Of a stretch of DNA of 10,373 nt, positions 1-7,454 are shown one piece after another; position 1 is the stretch's first letter; the number at the start of each line of letters is the position of its first letter. The translations under genes and the position numbers were made by a program. Origin of the DNA: an uncultured Chitinophagaceae bacterium (lineage in GTDB: Bacteria; Bacteroidota; Bacteroidia; Chitinophagales; Chitinophagaceae); NCBI GenBank assembly GCA_946885335.1, contig CAMPGG010000107.1:1-10373 (forward strand), written 5' to 3'. The notes below the pieces were generated by a model, which saw only the letters and a program-made list of their open reading frames with translations, ran no database searches and was not told the origin of the DNA.

Positions 1-50
1 CGTTAGAGGCCGTCCCGTTTCCACGGGAGGGCCTAATTTTTTTTAGATAT
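1..50 (+). terminator. Rho-independent terminator of a gene left of the window
   Basis: The arms GGCC and TCCCGT (about 8-20) pair with ACGGGA and GGCC (about 23-34) around a TTCC loop, with one unpaired base on each side of the stem. A run of eight T follows on the plus strand at 37-44. The T-run orientation points to a plus-strand transcript coming from outside the window. On the minus strand the same hairpin has no T-run inside the window, so it is less likely to terminate there. The upstream gene cannot be identified. Confidence 0.7.
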
Positions 51-60
51 ACCACAACAT

Positions 61-93
61 AATAAAAAGGCCACTGATAGTTCAGTGGCTTTT
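61..93 (-). terminator. Terminator of the minus-strand small transcript
   Basis: An 8-bp perfect stem, GCCACTGA (70-77) with TCAGTGGC (82-89), has a 4-base loop. Read on the minus strand it is followed by CTTTTTATT. Short A/T arms extend it on both sides, so it could also work weakly in the plus direction. It ends whatever minus-strand transcript covers the small ORF at 135-179, and possibly read-through from the lipoprotein gene. Confidence 0.7.
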
Positions 94-150
94 GACGGCC
101 TTACCGTCGCAGATATTTTGATGGGGTAACCCGGTTAGGCGATACTAACC
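94..150 (-). ncRNA. Tandem hairpins: structured leader or small RNA, unidentified
   Basis: In minus-strand order there is a hairpin GGTTAG-N6-CTAACC (150-133), whose closing arm contains the stop codon of the small ORF, then GACGG-N5-CCGTC (108-94), then the terminator at 89-70. An alternative 4-bp hairpin, AACC-TTC-GGTT (157-147), competes with the first one. The segment ACCTTC (156-151) can also pair with the SD bases GGAGGT (189-184). These mutually exclusive pairings resemble an attenuator or a small structured RNA. I do not recognise a known Rfam family. The pairings were found by eye and no folding energies were computed. Confidence 0.35.
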
Positions 151-179
151 GAAGGTTTCCATGAATGATCTGTAGACAT
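135..179 (-). CDS. Possible 14-residue leader peptide or micro-protein
   Basis: The ORF reads MSTDHSWKPSVSIA and stops with TAA. It is preceded at ideal spacing by AAGGAGGT, which makes it the only start in the window with a strong SD. One Trp sits mid-peptide, there is no signal sequence, and I recognise no family. It lies about 90 bases downstream of the lipoprotein stop and immediately before tandem hairpins and a terminator, which suits a leader peptide whose translation controls RNA folding. It could equally be a stand-alone micro-protein, or a chance ORF inside a structured RNA. Coding status is inferred only from the SD and reading frame. Confidence 0.4.
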   Translation of the reverse strand: MSTDHSWKPSVSIA

Positions 180-183
180 GAAT

Positions 184-191
184 ACCTCCTT
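184..191 (-). promoter_or_regulatory. Perfect 8-base Shine-Dalgarno site
   Basis: The minus strand reads AAGGAGGT, fully complementary to the conserved anti-SD ACCUCCUU of 16S rRNA, and four bases separate it from the ATG at 179-177. Every other start in the window is preceded by AT-rich sequence with no SD, as is usual in Bacteroidota, where the 16S tail is sequestered on the ribosome. The site decides the start of the small ORF and suggests unusual translational control. Confidence 0.6.
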
Positions 192-269
192 TTCTTTGGT
201 GAGAAGTGAAGATAATAAGGAAATGGGAAAATTTCACCTGGAGGGTTTCTAAAAATTCTTTTTTAACGG

Positions 270-821
270 TTATTTTTTTTGCGGGAAACGCCTGACATAA
301 CCACTGATCTCCACAATTTTTCCATCTTTTATTTTTACATCATCCATCACGTTAACAGAGTCCAGCTTTCCACCCTTTTCTTTATAAATTTGGGTATACC
401 ATAATGAAACCCATTCATCATCCGTATTAGTAGATTTTACTGTTTCCCAATCATGCATATTAATGGCGAATGAATCATAACTGCTCCTGTTATTCGCCAG
501 TATGGCTTTGGCGCTGTCCCGGCTGACTTTTGCATGAAAATTATCAAAACTTAATTCAACGGTATCACCAAAATTGTTAACCAAAGCATCAACATTATTC
601 ATTTCAAAAGCTTTTAAGCTGTTTAATACCATCTGGATCTGGGCCGGATCGCCCATTACATAATTGGATTTATTCGTTCGGGTATATGCATAATCCAGGT
701 CTGCGGAATTGGTTGAAACAGTGTCGTCAACCGGTTTCACCGCACCTAACTCATCGGAGGTGCCGGTGTCATTGCATGACAATAAACCCATTAACAAAAC
801 AGGTAAAATGATTTTTTTCAT
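270..821 (-). CDS. Lipoprotein with an NTF2-like (SnoaL-type) domain
   Basis: The 183-residue protein opens with a lysine-containing N-terminus, a short hydrophobic stretch and the lipobox LLSC (residues 13-16). It should therefore be exported and lipidated on Cys16. A low-complexity linker runs to about residue 50. The rest, from MGDPAQIQMVLNSLKAFE through the closing strands near residues 155-180, has the helix-then-curved-sheet pattern and length (about 120 residues) of the NTF2/SnoaL-like fold. This fold makes a ligand-binding or catalytic cone, but no catalytic residues can be assigned. It follows the histidine kinase on the same strand after 121 bases. That gap has no clear terminator and no good TAnnTTTG promoter, so co-transcription is possible. 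The start is chosen for the intact signal peptide. The fold is inferred from sequence pattern and the substrate is unknown. Confidence 0.7.
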   Translation of the reverse strand: MKKIILPVLLMGLLSCNDTGTSDELGAVKPVDDTVSTNSADLDYAYTRTNKSNYVMGDPAQIQMVLNSLKAFEMNNVDALVNNFGDTVELSFDNFHAKVSRDSAKAILANNRSSYDSFAINMHDWETVKSTNTDDEWVSLWYTQIYKEKGGKLDSVNVMDDVKIKDGKIVEISGYVRRFPQKK

Positions 822-942
822 AATTTTTAATTATTTAAATGAATAAAGCAGTTTTGCCAGGGAGGCATAGAGCATTTTCAGGAAGTGCGGTATTATGAAT
901 GTGTATTCAATTTAAGCAATCTAAATAAGGAGATTATTTTTT

Positions 943-2718
943 TTATTCACTGAGCATTGAAACATTTGGAGATGCCGGCAGGTTAACTTTTTCGGAATCC
1001 TGTGATTCGGGCAAAATAATAATAAAAGTGGCCCCGGCATTTTCACGACCCCGCGCAAAAATCACCCCTTTATGATTGTCTACTACTTTACGGCAAAGAG
1101 CCAAACCAATGCCAGAACCATGAATGTTTTGTTGGTTACCCAGGCGTTTAAATAAACCAAAAATATGTTCCGAAAAACTCTCATCGAAACCCTGGCCATT
1201 GTCAGAAAATTCCAGTTTAATGTACGAGCGGCCAATTTGTAAAGTCTTATACTTCCGAACTTCTTCTGGTGAAAGTTTCGTGGATTTTATTTTAAATACA
1301 AGAGGCTGATTTGATTTTGAAAACTTTAAGGCATTGTTTAATAAATTATAAAAAAGCTGGTTCATTTGCAATGGAATAGCCTGGATGACAGGCAAATCTT
1401 CCGCAATGATCTGTGCATTTTTCTGTTCAATTAATACCTCCTGGTCTTCAATTACATTTTGTAAAATTTTATTGAGATCGGTTTTTTGAAAAACAGATTC
1501 GCGGTTCAGTCCTGAAAAACTCAGCACATCCCTGATCAGCAATGACATTCTTTCGGCAGAACTTAATATGCGGTTGATATCCTGGTGCCCCTTTTCATCC
1601 AATTGATCTTTCACCGATTCGTGTAAACGACTGACATACATCCTGATCTTTCTCAATGGTTCCTGCAAATCATGACTGGCTGCATATGCATATTGTTCCA
1701 GTTCGGCATTTGAATGTTCCAGTTTGCGGATATTTTCTTTTAGCTCTTCTTCATATTTTTTAATAACCGAAATGTCGTGAAAAGTGGCTGTTATTCCGTC
1801 TTCCATTTTTGCCAGCATGATATAAAACCAGTTAAACCTGAATCCTGATTTTAACTGCATCTCAAAAGTATCTTTATTGTTTTCCTCAATAACTGAGGTA
1901 AATTTTTGCAATAAACCTTTCTGTTGCATAGCAGGTGGAAACTCATTAAGCTTTTTCCCAACGATTTCAGTTGTCTTCAGGTTCAATAATTTTTCAATGG
2001 CCTTGTTGGCATATTCAATTTCAAAATTGACTATTTGCCCGTTTTCCCTGATGGCTTTAAAAGTCATTACACCATTGGGCGTTGTATTTAGAATAGATGC
2101 TAAGAAGCCTTCCAGCCATTGCCGTTTCCGGTTAATAAATACAATGGTAACAAAGGTGATGATTATGATGAGTAATGCAATTACACTAAATAAAAGCGTA
2201 AATACATTGGTTAATTCAGTAGATTTTTCCAGGTCTGCAGTTCTTATTTCCAACAAATGCCTCTCATGTATGATGCCGGCATTTATCAATTCCTGGATGC
2301 TGACTACCTTTTGCAATTCAGGCTGCATATTTTGCTCCAGCAGTTCAACAATATTATACTTCATTAATAATGGAAGGATATGCGAAACTTGTTTTGCAAT
2401 GGTATCAATCCTTACTTTTTGTGCAGGGTCAATTGAAACAATGTATTGAAGATTGGCTATTTCGCCTTTTAAGCTATCCGCTTCTGCTTTATAAAAATGG
2501 TAGAATTTCCTGGTAGAGTCATGTGCATATCTTTCAGAATAAATTTGCGCACTCTTAAAATGATTGGATAGTTTTTCTAAACGGGCCATTACCAGCCGGC
2601 CATGACTAACCCACCTGGTATATTCCCGCATCTTATTAAAGCTTTGCCTGTTGATAATAATGACCGCAACAATCAATATGAAAGACACTAAAAAGGCGAA
2701 TAAGGCTTTTTTATTCAT
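943..2718 (-). CDS. Membrane sensor histidine kinase (PAS-HisKA-HATPase)
   Basis: This 591-residue kinase has a first membrane helix at about 5-23, a mainly helical extracytoplasmic sensor region at about 25-170 and a second membrane helix at about 172-195. The sensor resembles CHASE3 or four-helix-bundle sensors, but this is not certain. A PAS-like domain (about 201-318) is joined by a short coiled linker to the HisKA region, with the phospho-acceptor His349 in SHDLQEPLRKI. The ATPase domain is complete: N box with Asn458 and Asn462, G1 box DNGQG (506-510), F box around IFGLF (519-523) and G2 box GSGIGL (534-539). It should autophosphorylate and pass phosphate to a response regulator, but neither a receiver domain nor a regulator gene is nearby, so the kinase is an orphan here. 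It has its own consensus promoter and is separated from the upstream PfpI gene by a terminator. Signal unknown. Confidence 0.92.
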   Translation of the reverse strand: MNKKALFAFLVSFILIVAVIIINRQSFNKMREYTRWVSHGRLVMARLEKLSNHFKSAQIYSERYAHDSTRKFYHFYKAEADSLKGEIANLQYIVSIDPAQKVRIDTIAKQVSHILPLLMKYNIVELLEQNMQPELQKVVSIQELINAGIIHERHLLEIRTADLEKSTELTNVFTLLFSVIALLIIIITFVTIVFINRKRQWLEGFLASILNTTPNGVMTFKAIRENGQIVNFEIEYANKAIEKLLNLKTTEIVGKKLNEFPPAMQQKGLLQKFTSVIEENNKDTFEMQLKSGFRFNWFYIMLAKMEDGITATFHDISVIKKYEEELKENIRKLEHSNAELEQYAYAASHDLQEPLRKIRMYVSRLHESVKDQLDEKGHQDINRILSSAERMSLLIRDVLSFSGLNRESVFQKTDLNKILQNVIEDQEVLIEQKNAQIIAEDLPVIQAIPLQMNQLFYNLLNNALKFSKSNQPLVFKIKSTKLSPEEVRKYKTLQIGRSYIKLEFSDNGQGFDESFSEHIFGLFKRLGNQQNIHGSGIGLALCRKVVDNHKGVIFARGRENAGATFIIILPESQDSEKVNLPASPNVSMLSE

Positions 2719-2765
2719 AAGTAACTGACCAGGTTAACCTTTACAATCCAAAACTTTACCAAAAT

Positions 2766-2798
2766 CAAATTTAGAAGGATAAATTTATGATTATCAAA
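2766..2798 (-). promoter_or_regulatory. Bacteroidota-type promoter of the histidine kinase gene
   Basis: On the minus strand TTTG (2798-2795) is followed after 21 bases by TAAATTTG (2773-2766). This is an exact match to the Bacteroidota -7 consensus TAnnTTTG with a -33 TTTG at a fitting distance. Transcription would begin near 2760, giving an untranslated leader of about 40 bases before the ATG at 2718. Confidence 0.65.
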
Positions 2799-2840
2799 CC
2801 GAAGATTCCCTGCTTACTTCCATATTACCTCTTTAAAAGC

Positions 2841-2878
2841 TTATAAATAAAATAAAAGCCATCCGTTTAAGGATGGCT
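2841..2878 (-). terminator. Terminator of the PfpI/DJ-1 gene
   Basis: An 8-bp perfect stem, AGCCATCC (2857-2864) with GGATGGCT (2871-2878), has a 6-base loop. On the minus strand it is followed by TTTATTTTATTT. It starts 11 bases after the PfpI stop codon and separates that gene from the histidine kinase. Confidence 0.8.
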
Positions 2879-2889
2879 TGTACTAATAA

Positions 2890-3471
2890 TTAATGAGCAG
2901 GTGCCGAAGCTGTATGCTTATTTTTTTGGGTATGTACTCCTTCACCAATTTCTTCTATCATTTTTTTGTTGAAGGCTTCAAGATCCTTGGGACTTCTACT
3001 GGTTACCAGGCCCTGGTCAACGATCACTTCCTTATCTTCCCAATTTACACCTGCATTTTTCAGGTCTGTTTTGATAGATGGATAAGATGTCATATTTCTG
3101 CCGTTGAGCATTCCTGTTTCAATTAATAATTGGGGACCGTGGCAAATGGCAGCTAAAGGTTTGCCTGCCTGTAGAAAATGTTTCGCAAAAGAAACACAAC
3201 TTTCATTTTTACGCATCTGGTCAGGATTAAGAACCCCACCCGGAATTAATAAAGCGTCATAATCTTCTGGTTTTGCATTATCAATCATCACATCAACCGG
3301 AACCTCAATTGACCAATGATCCTTATCCCAGGCTTTTACTTTGTCTTTTTGGGGTGAAATAATGTGAACAGTTGCGCCTGCATCCTTTAATGCTTTTACA
3401 GGACTGGTTAATTCAACCTCTTCAAAACCATTTTCAGTTATTACCGCTACTTTTTTTCCTTCTAGTTTCAT
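2890..3471 (-). CDS. PfpI/DJ-1 family protein (YhbO/PfpI-like protease, chaperone or deglycase)
   Basis: The 193-residue protein covers a full class I glutamine-amidotransferase-like fold of the DJ-1/PfpI superfamily. The nucleophile elbow AICHGP places Cys110 and His111. Glu17 in GFEEVEL matches the Glu that lines the active site, and IPGG (76-79) is the family loop. All expected catalytic residues are present. Family members are reported as proteases, chaperones or protein and DNA deglycases (YhbO/YajL type) and are often stress-linked; the sequence cannot tell these apart. The tail after about residue 178 is basic and carries three His residues, and is probably disordered. The protein has no signal peptide, so it is cytoplasmic. 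It is transcribed alone: a promoter candidate lies upstream, a terminator follows, and the neighbouring outer-membrane receptor gene diverges from it. Confidence 0.9.
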   Translation of the reverse strand: MKLEGKKVAVITENGFEEVELTSPVKALKDAGATVHIISPQKDKVKAWDKDHWSIEVPVDVMIDNAKPEDYDALLIPGGVLNPDQMRKNESCVSFAKHFLQAGKPLAAICHGPQLLIETGMLNGRNMTSYPSIKTDLKNAGVNWEDKEVIVDQGLVTSRSPKDLEAFNKKMIEEIGEGVHTQKNKHTASAPAH

Positions 3472-3520
3472 AATTATAAAATTTTATAGTCAGATAATGT
3501 GTTGTAAATAATAGAGGCTA

Positions 3521-3553
3521 AAAAATTACACCACGGGTCACCATTCATTCAAT
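3521..3553 (-). promoter_or_regulatory. Candidate promoter of the PfpI/DJ-1 gene
   Basis: On the minus strand TTG (3552-3550) is followed after 21 bases by TAATTTTT (3528-3521), one mismatch from TAnnTTTG. The predicted start of transcription is near 3515, about 43 bases before the ATG. The match is good but not exact. Confidence 0.4.
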
Positions 3554-3603
3554 GTTTTTATCCATTCATCGCATTGTGTATCAATGTCGCCGGTGAACTG
3601 TCA

Positions 3604-3611
3604 TAATTTTG
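3604..3611 (+). promoter_or_regulatory. Candidate -7 element of the outer-membrane receptor gene
   Basis: TAATTTTG matches TAnnTTTG exactly and would start transcription near 3618, about 20 bases before the ATG. The -33 element is weak: the nearest TTG (3574-3576) lies 27 bases upstream, further than usual. An activator or an atypical spacer is possible. Confidence 0.4.
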
Positions 3612-3638
3612 TCAGTCTAAACCAGTCAAAACCTTATT

Positions 3639-6089
3639 ATGAGAAATATATCTATGCTCCTTTTATTAATCCTGTTTTGTAATGCAGGATATTCACAACA
3701 GCTTTCTGGAATTGTTAAAGACGAAGCTGGAACTGCTATTGCCAATGTTACCGTTAAATTGCATAAGGCTCAGGATTCTGCACTTGTAAAGATCAACGCA
3801 ACCAATAACCAGGGTAAATACGAGTTTGTTGCCATTAATGAAGGCAATTATTATCTCCATATTTCTCATGTTGGCTTTGGCGAACAATTTTCAAAACCTA
3901 TTGAAGTAAAAGAAGGAAGTAATGGACAAGTTGATTTTGTTTTACAAAACAATAAAGCAAGTCTTTCTGAAGTAGTGGTGAATTCAAAAAAGCCTATGGT
4001 GGAAGTGCTTGCGGATAAAACGGTGTTAAATGTGGAAGGAAGTGTAAATGCGGTTGGCCAGGATGCTTTGGATCTTTTACGGAAATCGCCCGGCGTAGTT
4101 GTTGATAAAGATGATAATTTAAGCCTGAGTGGAAAGAACGGTGTGCAGGTTTATATTGATGGAAGACCAACGCCATTATCAGGCCAGGACCTGGCGGCTT
4201 ATTTAAAATCATTGCAATCATCATCTATTGAAGCTATCGAAATCATCACCAATCCTTCAGCAAAATACGATGCTGCAGGTAATGCCGGTATCATTAATAT
4301 TCGTTTAAAAAAGAATAAATCTTTTGGTACCAATGGTTCTGTAAATGCAGGATATAGTATTGGAATTTATCCCAAATACAATGGCGGCATTTCATTGAAC
4401 CACCGAAACAAAAATGTAAATCTTTTTGGTACCTATAATTATAATCAAGGTAAGAGGGAAAATTATTTACACCTTGATCGCCAGCAAATGGATACGCTTT
4501 TTATTTCCCGGTCTAATATGAACAGTTCCAATAAAGGACATAATTATAAAGCGGGTTTGGATTATTTCATCAGCAAAAAACATACGATCGGTTTGCTGGT
4601 AAATGGAAATATTTTTGAAGGCGATTTTTTTAATGATACCAGAACACCCATTTATCATATTCCCACCAATAAGCTGGATCGCACCCTGGAAGCGCATAAC
4701 AGCAATATGATGGAAAGAAACAGTTCCAATATCAACCTGAATTACCGGTTTGCTGATACGTCCCAGAGAGAATTGAATATGGATGCTGATTATGGCCGTT
4801 ATCGCCTGCGCAATAACCAATGGCAACCCAATGATTATTTTGACAAGGATGGTAATTTCCTGCTCAGCAGAAACTATAATTTTATAGCACCAACAGATAT
4901 CAACATTTATACTTTCAAAGCAGATTATGAACAACCTTTTCAAAAAGGAAAATTAGGCTTTGGAGGTAAAACATCTTTTGTAAATACCGATAACGATTTT
5001 AATCGCTACGACATTATTAATGGTGGCAGCAGGTTGTATGACAGCAGCCGAAGCAATAGCTTTTTGTACAAGGAAAACATCAATGCATTGTATGTAAATT
5101 ATAACAGGCAATTCAAGGGAGTGATGGTGCAGTTCGGTGTAAGAATGGAAAACACACAAATGGAAGGTAACTCCGATGGTTATACGTGGAATAACCAAAA
5201 GTATGTACCATCCAATGAAAAGTTTACAAGAGATTATACTGACTTTTTCCCAAGTGGTGCCATCACGTTTAATAAAAACCCGATGAACCAATGGGGAATT
5301 CGGTACAGCCGGCGTATTGATCGTCCTGCTTACCAGGATTTAAATCCTTTTGAATTTAAATTAGACGAGTATTCTTTTCAAAAAGGAAATATCAATTTAC
5401 GTCCACAGTATACCAACAGCTTTGCTCTTACCCATACTTATAAATTTAAACTGACTACTACATTAAATTACAGTCATGTAAAAGATGTGTTCACGCAATT
5501 GATTGATACTACAGAAGTATCAAAAAGTTTCATAACAAAAAAGAACCTGGCCACACAGGATGTATTCAGCCTGAATGTGAGTTATCCGTTCCAGTATAAA
5601 AACTATTCCGCATTCAGTAATATGAGTGCGAATTATTCACATTATAAAGCGGACTTTGGAACAGGACGTATCATAGACCTGGATGCGTTTGCATTTAATA
5701 TTTTCCAGCAACACAGTTTAAAATTTGCGAAGGATTATACCGCTGAATTAAGTGGCTGGTACAATTCGCCAAGTATCTGGCAGGGAACATTTAAAATGAA
5801 AGCTATGTGGAGTGTAGATGCCGGTATTGCCAAAAATATAATGAAAGGAAAAGGGAATATTAAATTAAGTGTGAGTGATATTTTCAATGTAATGGAATTT
5901 AGTGGGGAGAGTAATTTTGCCGGTCAAACAATTAATGTCAGTGGTGGATGGGAGAGCAGGCAGTTCAAAGCAAATTTCACTTACCGTTTTGGAAGCAACC
6001 AGGTAAAAGCGGCACGCCAGCGTAAAACAGGTTTGGAAGATGAAAGTCAGCGTGTTGGTGGTGGCCAGGGAAATACGATCGGTCAATAA
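3639..6089 (+). CDS. TonB-dependent-receptor-like outer-membrane beta-barrel protein
   Basis: The 816-residue protein starts with a signal peptide (about 1-20, cleavage near YSQ). A carboxypeptidase-regulatory-like Ig domain (about 21-103, QLSGIVKDEAGTAIANVTV) follows. Next is a plug-like region (about 110-225) containing KSPGVVVDKDDN and the VYIDGRP segment typical of receptor plugs. A beta-barrel rich in alternating aromatic and polar residues continues to about 780. It fits the outer-membrane beta-barrel family often found in Bacteroidota (Pfam OMP_b-brl_3 type), shorter than SusC proteins (about 1000 residues). No SusD partner lies beside it, so it is not a standard glycan-uptake pair. 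The barrel ends at about NFTYRFG and a polar tail of about 30 residues follows. The cargo is unknown. It has its own terminator and is monocistronic. The start is chosen for the signal peptide. Confidence 0.88.
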   Translation: MRNISMLLLLILFCNAGYSQQLSGIVKDEAGTAIANVTVKLHKAQDSALVKINATNNQGKYEFVAINEGNYYLHISHVGFGEQFSKPIEVKEGSNGQVDFVLQNNKASLSEVVVNSKKPMVEVLADKTVLNVEGSVNAVGQDALDLLRKSPGVVVDKDDNLSLSGKNGVQVYIDGRPTPLSGQDLAAYLKSLQSSSIEAIEIITNPSAKYDAAGNAGIINIRLKKNKSFGTNGSVNAGYSIGIYPKYNGGISLNHRNKNVNLFGTYNYNQGKRENYLHLDRQQMDTLFISRSNMNSSNKGHNYKAGLDYFISKKHTIGLLVNGNIFEGDFFNDTRTPIYHIPTNKLDRTLEAHNSNMMERNSSNINLNYRFADTSQRELNMDADYGRYRLRNNQWQPNDYFDKDGNFLLSRNYNFIAPTDINIYTFKADYEQPFQKGKLGFGGKTSFVNTDNDFNRYDIINGGSRLYDSSRSNSFLYKENINALYVNYNRQFKGVMVQFGVRMENTQMEGNSDGYTWNNQKYVPSNEKFTRDYTDFFPSGAITFNKNPMNQWGIRYSRRIDRPAYQDLNPFEFKLDEYSFQKGNINLRPQYTNSFALTHTYKFKLTTTLNYSHVKDVFTQLIDTTEVSKSFITKKNLATQDVFSLNVSYPFQYKNYSAFSNMSANYSHYKADFGTGRIIDLDAFAFNIFQQHSLKFAKDYTAELSGWYNSPSIWQGTFKMKAMWSVDAGIAKNIMKGKGNIKLSVSDIFNVMEFSGESNFAGQTINVSGGWESRQFKANFTYRFGSNQVKAARQRKTGLEDESQRVGGGQGNTIGQ

Positions 6090-6112
6090 GAATTTTACAA
6101 CGGGTGTATATT

Positions 6113-6142
6113 AAAGCGGTGTTTTTAACGCCGCTTTTTTTT
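6113..6142 (+). terminator. Terminator of the outer-membrane receptor gene
   Basis: A 9-bp stem, AAAGCGGTG (6113-6121) with CGCCGCTTT (6129-6137), includes one G-T wobble and is closed by a 7-base loop, followed by five further T. It lies 23 bases after the stop codon. It faces the end of umuC and may also slow transcripts arriving from that side, though its minus-strand T-run is short. Confidence 0.85.
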
Positions 6143-6164
6143 GTGAAATGAAAAAAGGATCCGG

Positions 6165-7442
6165 TTAGTCCACTAATTTCAATTCATCCCATTGCGTGGT
6201 ATACCGATAAGAACGATGCTGTTGTTTCATTTGCCACGGTTGTTTGGTGCCTGCCGCGCCAAACTTCACCGCGTCTTTGTGAATACCCCAATTAATATTA
6301 TCCATCACTTCCATCAGTTTAATGGATGGTTTAGATTTTTGGGTGAATAAATTACCCTGTATTTCCTTATCCGGTACTAATTGACTTAGAATGATCCCTG
6401 CCTTTAAATATCGCGAACCCGGATTAAATAATTTGTTGGCTAACGGTAAGGCATAGTTGATTAACATGTGCGTTGCGGAGGTAGCTTCTGGCAATACAAA
6501 TTTCAAAGCATCCGTGCTGGGATTATAAGTATATACATCCGTATGATCATTTTTTACCAAAAAAACCTCCATTACTTTGGCGGCACCGGATTGTCGCCTG
6601 AGCTTTTCCGCTGCCCTGCTGGCATAACTCGCAACTGCTTCCCTGATCTCTGAAATATTTGTAACAGGGCGACCAAACATGCGTGTGCAGGCGATCATTT
6701 TTTTCTTAATCAACGGGTCTTTTAATTCGATACAGGGTTCGCCATTTAATTCTTTCCATAAGCGTACTCCAACAACCCCACCCAGGTTTGTTCCTGCCCA
6801 GGCTTCATTCATTTTTTTTAATGCCAACGCGGTCTGCAGGTTAAAATGCGACTCCAGTTTTTCGGCATACTTTCTTCCGATACCCCAAATGTCTTTTACC
6901 GAAGTCTCTGCCAGGGCATTGTCAATGGTGTCAACGTTATCTAAAACGAATACGCCATTATATTTTTTAGGATCTTTTTTTGCAAGCCGGTTGGCCACTT
7001 TAGAAAGCACCTTGGTTGGGGCTATTCCTACAGATACCGGTATGCCGGTCCAATGCTCCACCGTTTCTTTGATCTGCCTGCCAATGTTTGTTAATTGCCG
7101 GGACGTATAACCCTCGAGGTGAAGAAAGCTCTCATCTATCGAGTATACCTCAACGTTAGTTTCGCCTGCTATTTGCTTTAGCGTCTCCATTACCCGCCGG
7201 CTGATGTCTCCATACAAATTGTAGTTGGAAGAAAAAACAGCAACATCATGCTTTTCAATAACCTCTTTCGCCATGTAATAAGGACCCGCCATGGGGATAC
7301 CAAGTTGCCGGGCTTCATCGCTTCTTGAAATGATGCAGCCATCATTATTACTTAAAACAACTACCGGACGTTTTTGTAATCCCGGCTGGAAGAGCCTTTC
7401 ACAACTGCAGTAAAAACTGTTGCAATCAACAATAGCAACCAT
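6165..7442 (-). CDS. umuC: Y-family translesion polymerase, UmuC-type (Pol V catalytic subunit)
   Basis: This 425-residue protein, full length for UmuC, should copy past DNA lesions as the catalytic subunit of a Pol V-type complex. The first catalytic Asp is Asp6 in VDCNSFY, and Asp103-Glu104 in SIDESF complete the metal-binding triad. The fingers contain the conserved SNNDGCIISRS. A helix-hairpin-helix thumb segment spans about 181-200 (VKDIWGIGRKYAEKL), and the little-finger domain spans about 245-355. QGNLF (362-366) sits where the E. coli protein carries its beta-clamp-binding motif. The end (about 376-425, with HRSYRYTTQWDEL) is the DUF4113 tail of UmuC proteins. It lies 12 bases after the umuD-like stop and is surely co-transcribed with it. 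Nothing looks damaged, in contrast to its partner. Confidence 0.95.
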   Translation of the reverse strand: MVAIVDCNSFYCSCERLFQPGLQKRPVVVLSNNDGCIISRSDEARQLGIPMAGPYYMAKEVIEKHDVAVFSSNYNLYGDISRRVMETLKQIAGETNVEVYSIDESFLHLEGYTSRQLTNIGRQIKETVEHWTGIPVSVGIAPTKVLSKVANRLAKKDPKKYNGVFVLDNVDTIDNALAETSVKDIWGIGRKYAEKLESHFNLQTALALKKMNEAWAGTNLGGVVGVRLWKELNGEPCIELKDPLIKKKMIACTRMFGRPVTNISEIREAVASYASRAAEKLRRQSGAAKVMEVFLVKNDHTDVYTYNPSTDALKFVLPEATSATHMLINYALPLANKLFNPGSRYLKAGIILSQLVPDKEIQGNLFTQKSKPSIKLMEVMDNINWGIHKDAVKFGAAGTKQPWQMKQQHRSYRYTTQWDELKLVD

Positions 7443-7454
7443 AATCTGAATATT

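Noticed and set aside
1..269. tRNA, rRNA or a known riboswitch in the left-hand non-coding stretch
   Set aside because: No cloverleaf, rRNA signature or riboswitch core that I know could be matched. Only the terminators, the small ORF and the hairpins are supported.
1877..2449. 190-residue plus-strand ORF opposite the histidine kinase
   Set aside because: It lies wholly antisense to a kinase with clear domains, has a Ser/Ile/Asn-rich composition typical of a reverse-complement shadow, and shows no recognisable motif.
4467..4943. 158-residue minus-strand ORF inside the outer-membrane receptor gene
   Set aside because: It is antisense to a confidently assigned receptor, Ile-rich like a shadow frame, and has no motif or promoter.
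3639..6089. SusC-type glycan-uptake receptor
   Set aside because: The protein is too short for SusC, and no SusD-like lipoprotein or glycan enzyme gene is adjacent.
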